Shown here: piece by piece, positions 12,713 through 16,567 of the stretch | How positions within the stretch are numbered: position 1 is the first letter of the stretch | How the letters are laid out: each line of letters starts with the position of its first letter | Assembly: GCA_003545125.1 (NCBI GenBank) | Contig: DQCI01000069.1 | Coordinates: 11,440 to 28,006 of the forward strand | Direction of reading: 5' to 3' | Length of the DNA: 16,567 nucleotides | Origin: Paracoccaceae bacterium | GTDB lineage: Bacteria; Pseudomonadota; Alphaproteobacteria; Rhodobacterales; Rhodobacteraceae | The notes under the pieces: model-generated | Database searches by the model: none | What the model was told of the DNA's origin: nothing | Seen by the model: the letters and a program-made list of their open reading frames with translations, nothing else | Position numbers and translations under genes: made by a program

Positions 12713-13216
12713 ATGGTATCTGAAAAAACCTCGTCCGACGGTGCGCCAGGAAAGGCCGCCCGCCCCTAGCCGGGTGCCTTCGGGATTGTGATCTCCGACC
12801 GAGGAAAACGGGCCGTATTCCTGGCGGCAGCCTTTGCGGTGGGCGCCGTATCGGCATCGCGGATTGAGCGCACGTAGCAAAACCTGTCCCGGCAGACCGC
12901 GGTCTGGCAGCGGACAAGTTATCATTCAGACGGGGACCCGTGTCTTTTTGCCCGTCATGAACGCATCGGCCAAGGGGTCAACACTTCCGAATGGGTCTTT
13001 CTATATGGAACCCGCCCCGGCGCGCGCCGGGGTCTCGCGAGCAACCGGCATATCGGCAGTGTGGACGCCGGAATCTTGACCCTGAACTGGTCCGATCCCT
13101 TCACCGTGGAGGTGACCGGCCCAGACGAATATTGGGCCGCCGGGTCTATGGCTCAAGGGGCGATGCGTTTGCAAAAACGGGGCCATCAAGCCTTCGCGGT
13201 CACGCTCGCCCCGTAG
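12713..13216 (+). pseudogene. Possible decayed exported-protein gene with two in-frame amber codons
   Basis: ATG 12713 has AGGAG at 12700-12704. The frame then reads 18 codons to TAG (12767-12769), continues to a second TAG (12875-12877) and then stays open for 112 codons to a third TAG (13214-13216). The middle part would encode a basic start and a signal-like hydrophobic segment (RGKRAVFLAAAFAVGAVSAS). The last part is rich in Trp and Tyr (SEWVFLYGTRPG, VDAGILTLNWSDPFTVEVTGPDEYW) and looks protein-like. Both internal stops could come from CAG by one C-to-T change. However, open frames of 112 codons arise by chance at this GC content, third-base bias is weak, and I recognise no family. It may be a pseudogene, or nothing. 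No other gene is seen between 12672 and 13528. Confidence 0.3.
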
Positions 13217-13514
13217 GCCGGGACAAGGGCGGCTGCCCCCGGGCCAGTCTCCCGAGCGACCCCCGCGCCGGGCGGGGCGGCGGCACTCCGGGGAAGGTGT
13301 TGCGCGCCAGTCTCTTGGGGGAAACGCTGCCGCAATCCTTGCCGCGCCGCTCTCCCGACCGCCGTGGCAACGCGTCGCCCGGTCACACGGCCGAAGTTTT
13401 GTCGGGGCCGGCATGTTTGCAGGTGTATCCACCCCCTCGCCCCCCCGCAATCCGCCCTCAATCCCCTTCCCCCTCCGCGCCGCTTGACCTATGACAACGC
13501 CATGACAGCTGCCC

Positions 13515-13521
13515 GAGGGAG
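13515..13521 (+). promoter_or_regulatory. Ribosome-binding site of purL
   Basis: GAGGGAG lies seven bases before GTG 13529. The in-frame ATG at 13502 has no such site, so GTG 13529 is the preferred start. Confidence 0.65.
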
Positions 13522-13528
13522 ACACCCC

Positions 13529-13588
13529 GTGACCCAGGATTCCGTGACCCAGGACCCTCTGCCCCAGGACGCCCTGCCCCAGGACCCA
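13529..13588 (+). repeat. 15-bp tandem repeat at the start of purL, four copies
   Basis: GTGACCCAGGATTCC, GTGACCCAGGACCCT, CTGCCCCAGGACGCC and CTGCCCCAGGACCCA follow each other exactly in frame. They encode [15 protein letters not shown] and LPQDP before the conserved PurL N terminus. The first two copies both begin with GTG, so the start codon itself is duplicated. Confidence 0.88.
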
Positions 13589-15739
13589 GAGATCACCGAC
13601 GAGATCATCGCCGCGCACGGGATCAGCCGGGACGAATACGCCAATATCCTGCGGATCCTGAACCGCGCGCCGAACTTCACCGAGCTTGGGATCTTCTCGG
13701 CGATGTGGAACGAGCATTGCTCCTACAAGTCATCGAAGAAATGGCTGCGCACCCTGCCGACCGAGGGCCCACAGGTGATCTGCGGGCCGGGAGAGAACGC
13801 AGGCATCGTCGATATCGGCGACGGCCAGGCGCTGGTGTTCAAGATGGAGAGCCACAACCACCCGTCCTATATCGAGCCCTACCAGGGCGCGGCGACGGGG
13901 GTGGGCGGGATCCTGCGCGATGTCTTTACCATGGGTGCCAGGCCCATCGCGGCGATGAACTCGCTCAGTTTTGGCGCGGTCGACCACCCGAAGACCAAGC
14001 GCCTCGTGCACGGGGTCGTCGAGGGGGTCGGCGGCTACGGCAACTGCTTCGGCGTGCCGAATGTCGGCGGCGAAGTCCGCTTCCACCCGGCCTACAACGG
14101 CAATTGCCTGGTCAACGCTTTCGCCGCCGGGCTCGCTGAGACCGACAGCATCTTCTATTCCGCAGCCTCCGGGGTCGGCATGCCGGTGGTCTATCTCGGC
14201 GCCAAGACCGGGCGCGACGGGGTCGGCGGCGCCACGATGGCGTCGGCCGAGTTCGACGACACGATCGAGGAGAAACGCCCGACCGTGCAGGTGGGCGACC
14301 CGTTCACCGAGAAGCGGCTGATGGAGGCGACCCTCGAGCTGATGCAGACGGGTGCGGTAATCTCGATCCAGGACATGGGCGCCGCCGGGCTCACCTGCTC
14401 GGCCGTCGAGATGGGCGACAAGGGCCGGCTCGGCATCCAGCTCGACCTCGACCGGGTGCCGCAACGCGAAGACCATATGACGGCCTATGAGATGATGCTG
14501 TCCGAAAGCCAGGAGCGCATGCTGATGGTGCTCGAACCCTCGAAGGAGGCCGAGGCCCGCGCCGTGTTCGAGAAATGGGACCTCGATTTCGCGATCGTCG
14601 GCGAGACCCTGCCCGAGGACCGTTTCGTCATCATGCACCAAGGGATCTGCATGGCAGATCTTCCACTGCGCGCGCTGTCGGGCGAGGCGCCGGAATACGA
14701 CCGGCCCTGGGAACAGACCGCCCCCGCCGACCCGGTCGAGGAGGTGGCGCAAGTCGACCCCATCGACGCGCTCAAGGCGTTGATCGGATCGCCCAACTAC
14801 GCCTCGAAACACTGGGTCTATGAGCAATACGACCACCAGGTCATGGCCGACACGGTGCGCGCGCCGGGGCTGGGCGCGGGCGTGGTCCGGGTGCATGGCA
14901 CGATGAAGGCCATCGCCTTCACCTCCGACGTGACACCGCGCTACGTCAAGGCCAACCCGGTCGAGGGCGGCAAACAGGCGGTGGCGGAGGCGTATCGCAA
15001 CCTCACCGCCGTCGGGGCGACACCGCTCGCCACCACCGACAACCTCAATTTCGGCAACCCCGAAAAGCCCGAGATCATGGGCCAGTTCGTCGGCGCGATC
15101 AAAGGCATCGGCCAGGCCGTGGCCGCGCTCGACATGCCGATCGTCTCCGGTAACGTCTCGCTTTACAATGAGACCGATGGCGAGGGGATCTTGCCGACAC
15201 CGACCATCGGTGCGGTCGGGCTGATCGCCGATCTTGAAACCGACCTCATCGCCGGCACCGCGCGTGAAGGTCACGTCGCGCTGCTGGTGGGTGAAACCAA
15301 AGGCCACCTCGGCCAGTCGGCCCTGCTCGCAGAGGTGTTCAACCGCGAAGACGGCGACGCACCGCGCGTCGACCTCGCCGCCGAGAAACTGGCGGGCGAT
15401 TACATCCGTGCCACCCGTGCCTACATCAAGGCCTGCACCGATCTCTCCGACGGCGGGCTCGCATTGGCCGCGTTCGAGATGGCCGACGCGGCCGGCGTCG
15501 GCGTGCAGATCGACGCGGGCGACACCGCCACCCTCTTCGGTGAGGACCAGGCGCGTTACCTCATCGCCTGCAATTTCGACGAAGCCGAGGCGCTGATGGT
15601 CGAGGCGGGGCGCTGGGGCGTCCCGGTCGAGACCGTGGGCCGGTTTACCGGCGACAGCGTGAAGCTCGGGACCGCCGAGGCGCCGCTTTCGGAGCTCTCC
15701 GAGATCTACCGCACGAGCTTCGAAGCCAAGGCGACCTGA
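13529..15739 (+). CDS. purL: Phosphoribosylformylglycinamidine synthase subunit PurL
   Basis: PurL converts FGAR to FGAM with ATP and ammonia delivered by PurQ, the fourth step of purine synthesis. The 736-residue length is that of the small PurL that works with separate PurS and PurQ subunits; neither is in the window. It shows [21 protein letters not shown] with catalytic H63, the ATP/metal site ESHNHPS (107-113), the glycine-rich [12 protein letters not shown] (120-131), and [17 protein letters not shown]. In the second half come [28 protein letters not shown] and [12 protein letters not shown] 13529 follows GAGGGAG. The usual protein starts near [11 protein letters not shown], so the 20 residues before it, made of a four-times repeated five-residue unit, are extra. 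ATG 13502 is an alternative start. Confidence 0.95.
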   Translation: MTQDSVTQDPLPQDALPQDPEITDEIIAAHGISRDEYANILRILNRAPNFTELGIFSAMWNEHCSYKSSKKWLRTLPTEGPQVICGPGENAGIVDIGDGQALVFKMESHNHPSYIEPYQGAATGVGGILRDVFTMGARPIAAMNSLSFGAVDHPKTKRLVHGVVEGVGGYGNCFGVPNVGGEVRFHPAYNGNCLVNAFAAGLAETDSIFYSAASGVGMPVVYLGAKTGRDGVGGATMASAEFDDTIEEKRPTVQVGDPFTEKRLMEATLELMQTGAVISIQDMGAAGLTCSAVEMGDKGRLGIQLDLDRVPQREDHMTAYEMMLSESQERMLMVLEPSKEAEARAVFEKWDLDFAIVGETLPEDRFVIMHQGICMADLPLRALSGEAPEYDRPWEQTAPADPVEEVAQVDPIDALKALIGSPNYASKHWVYEQYDHQVMADTVRAPGLGAGVVRVHGTMKAIAFTSDVTPRYVKANPVEGGKQAVAEAYRNLTAVGATPLATTDNLNFGNPEKPEIMGQFVGAIKGIGQAVAALDMPIVSGNVSLYNETDGEGILPTPTIGAVGLIADLETDLIAGTAREGHVALLVGETKGHLGQSALLAEVFNREDGDAPRVDLAAEKLAGDYIRATRAYIKACTDLSDGGLALAAFEMADAAGVGVQIDAGDTATLFGEDQARYLIACNFDEAEALMVEAGRWGVPVETVGRFTGDSVKLGTAEAPLSELSEIYRTSFEAKAT

Positions 15740-16068
15740 GACAGACGAAACGGGCCGCGCTACCGATGGTGGAGGCTGTCTACAGCCGCCCAAGCGTGTT
15801 TCGACACGGGTGCGCCAGTTGGCAAGTGGGTGGGCGAACTCGGACAGGGTGTTAAGTTATTGGTATTGCTGACGTTACCGCTAACTGCCTCTTCGCCCGG
15901 GCGAACCTAGGAATGACGGGCAAAAAGCCGCTTCGAAGCGGCTTGTCACGCGGTTTCGAAACCGCGTCCCCTGCGCACAGGCCGGGATCGGCGGGCGACG
16001 GCGGGCGAAGGCCCCGGCAGTGCCAAGGCCCCCGCCCCATCGCGTCTGATCCCGCAGGCGACCAGCAC
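15740..16068. other. Gap between purL and the MerR gene
   Basis: These 329 bases hold no gene that I can support. A perfect 14-bp palindrome (TTCGCCC/GGGCGAA) lies at 15892-15905 and palindrome cluster 4 follows. No T-rich terminator after purL was found, although the genes on either side converge. Confidence 0.6.
15925..15967. repeat. Palindrome cluster 4 (cluster 3 palindromes in opposite order)
   Basis: AAGCCGCTTC/GAAGCGGCTT (15925-15944) and ACGCGGTTTC/GAAACCGCGT (15948-15967) are perfect 20-bp palindromes three bases apart. Both are also found in cluster 3 (10430-10473), where their order is reversed. They lie between the ends of two converging genes. Confidence 0.9.
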
Positions 16069-16567
16069 CTAACCCGCTGCCGCTTTCGTGGCCGCCGTCA
16101 ACCACTGGCTGAACCCGGGCGCAAGCGCCTCGTAGCGGGCGATGAAGTCGGGGTGGCTGAAGTAGAGATCCGCGAGCCCCGCATGCGCCTCTGGCGTGCA
16201 AGGCCGGCCCCACATCTCGCTGACCCAGGCCCGGTGCGCAGCGAGATCGGCGTTGCCGGGATCACTACCCGCCTCGAAGGCCGCGACCAGCGCGGCCTCG
16301 ATCTCGGGCAGAGCGTCCAGTCGCTCTGACATGCCCGCAGGGGTCGCGGGGAGGGCCGCTTTCGAGGTGGCAATCGGCCGCGCCATCTCTGGCCCATAGG
16401 CCTCGACCAACCAGGCTTCATGACCGGCCTGGGTTTCGGCGGCAAAAGGCTCGTAGAGCCGTTCAAGCGTCATGACTGCCTCGCCTTTCAACGCGGCAAG
16501 GGTGCGCTCGAGGGTCGCCAGCATCCGGGCATGATGGACCAGGGTCGCCTGCAACCGCGCGCGATGC
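16069..16567 (-). CDS. MerR-family regulator, C-terminal TipAS-type domain (partial)
   Basis: The frame is open from the right edge of the window to TAG at 16069-16071 and gives about 165 residues. The TipAS domain of TipA-like MerR regulators, a globin-like fold that binds antibiotics or other ligands, is recognisable. It shows LYEPFAAETQAGHEAWLVEAYGPEM, then RHxAxV-like AHRAWVSEMWGRPC, HAGLADLYFSHPDFIARYEALAPGFSQWL and a short Ala-rich end. The preceding segment (HHARMLATLERTLAALKG) is the coiled-coil linker that dimerises MerR proteins. The DNA-binding domain lies outside. TTG at 16554 is an internal codon, not a start. The ligand cannot be deduced. It converges on purL. Confidence 0.88.
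   Translation of the reverse strand, partial: HRARLQATLVHHARMLATLERTLAALKGEAVMTLERLYEPFAAETQAGHEAWLVEAYGPEMARPIATSKAALPATPAGMSERLDALPEIEAALVAAFEAGSDPGNADLAAHRAWVSEMWGRPCTPEAHAGLADLYFSHPDFIARYEALAPGFSQWLTAATKAAAG

Noticed and set aside
12767..12877. Amber codons read as pyrrolysine or selenocysteine
   Set aside because: No downstream recoding structure was seen, selenocysteine uses TGA, and pyrrolysine use is not expected in this group; decay or chance is simpler.
12944..12958. 15-base match CTTTTTGCCCGTCAT with the opposite strand near 15913-15927
   Set aside because: Short, single match that could arise by chance in a window of this size; not enough to call a repeat family.
13730..15793. 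Minus-strand frame of 687 codons antisense to purL
   Set aside because: Mirror of purL codon bias; the product has no recognisable domain.

Overview
The window is high-GC DNA (AT-richer only in a few intergenic stretches) from an alphaproteobacterium, most likely a member of the Rhodobacterales (Roseobacter/Rhodobacter group). This rests on the gene repertoire: System I cytochrome c maturation genes, type 1 ArgC with a TGCNAA active site, an LsrB/VtlR-type LysR regulator, a GH108 muramidase with a holin, a small-type PurL and a TipAS-domain MerR regulator. I inferred it from family recognition only. No rRNA, tRNA, CRISPR array or insertion sequence was found.

Layout. 1-250: end of citrate synthase and its terminator. 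317-688: a small GFA/CENP-V-type protein lacking one zinc cysteine. On the minus strand, read right to left, lie murI (10362-9550), argC (9455-8427), ccmE (8366-7899), a five-gene chain of muramidase, holin-like and small membrane proteins (7687-5796), then ccmF (4218-2239), ccmH (2242-1769) and a PaaG-type enoyl-CoA hydratase (1490-714). Two plus-strand genes sit between the five-gene chain and ccmF: an outer-membrane beta-barrel protein (5158-5658) and a doubtful ORF (4443-4973). The cytochrome c maturation genes are therefore split by about 3.7 kb of unrelated material.

The right half is more open. About 1.2 kb without a convincing gene (10363-11563) precedes a LysR regulator of the LsrB/VtlR type (11564-12457). 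Just downstream is a compact candidate small-RNA gene: LTTR-like operator, promoter, CCTCCC anti-Shine-Dalgarno motif and strong terminator (about 12590-12671). It recalls the LsrB/VtlR-AbcR arrangement of Rhizobiales. Then comes a stretch with a possible decayed ORF, then purL (13529-15739) with a four-copy 15-bp repeat at its start, and the C-terminal part of a MerR/TipAS regulator at the right edge.

The best candidates for something new are: (1) the translationally coupled muramidase-holin-small membrane protein cassette, which may be the lysis module of a gene transfer agent and whose ribosome-binding site lies in a predicted hairpin; (2) the LysR-sRNA pair; (3) a family of clustered 20-23 bp palindromes in four intergenic regions, two of which carry the same two palindromes in opposite order.
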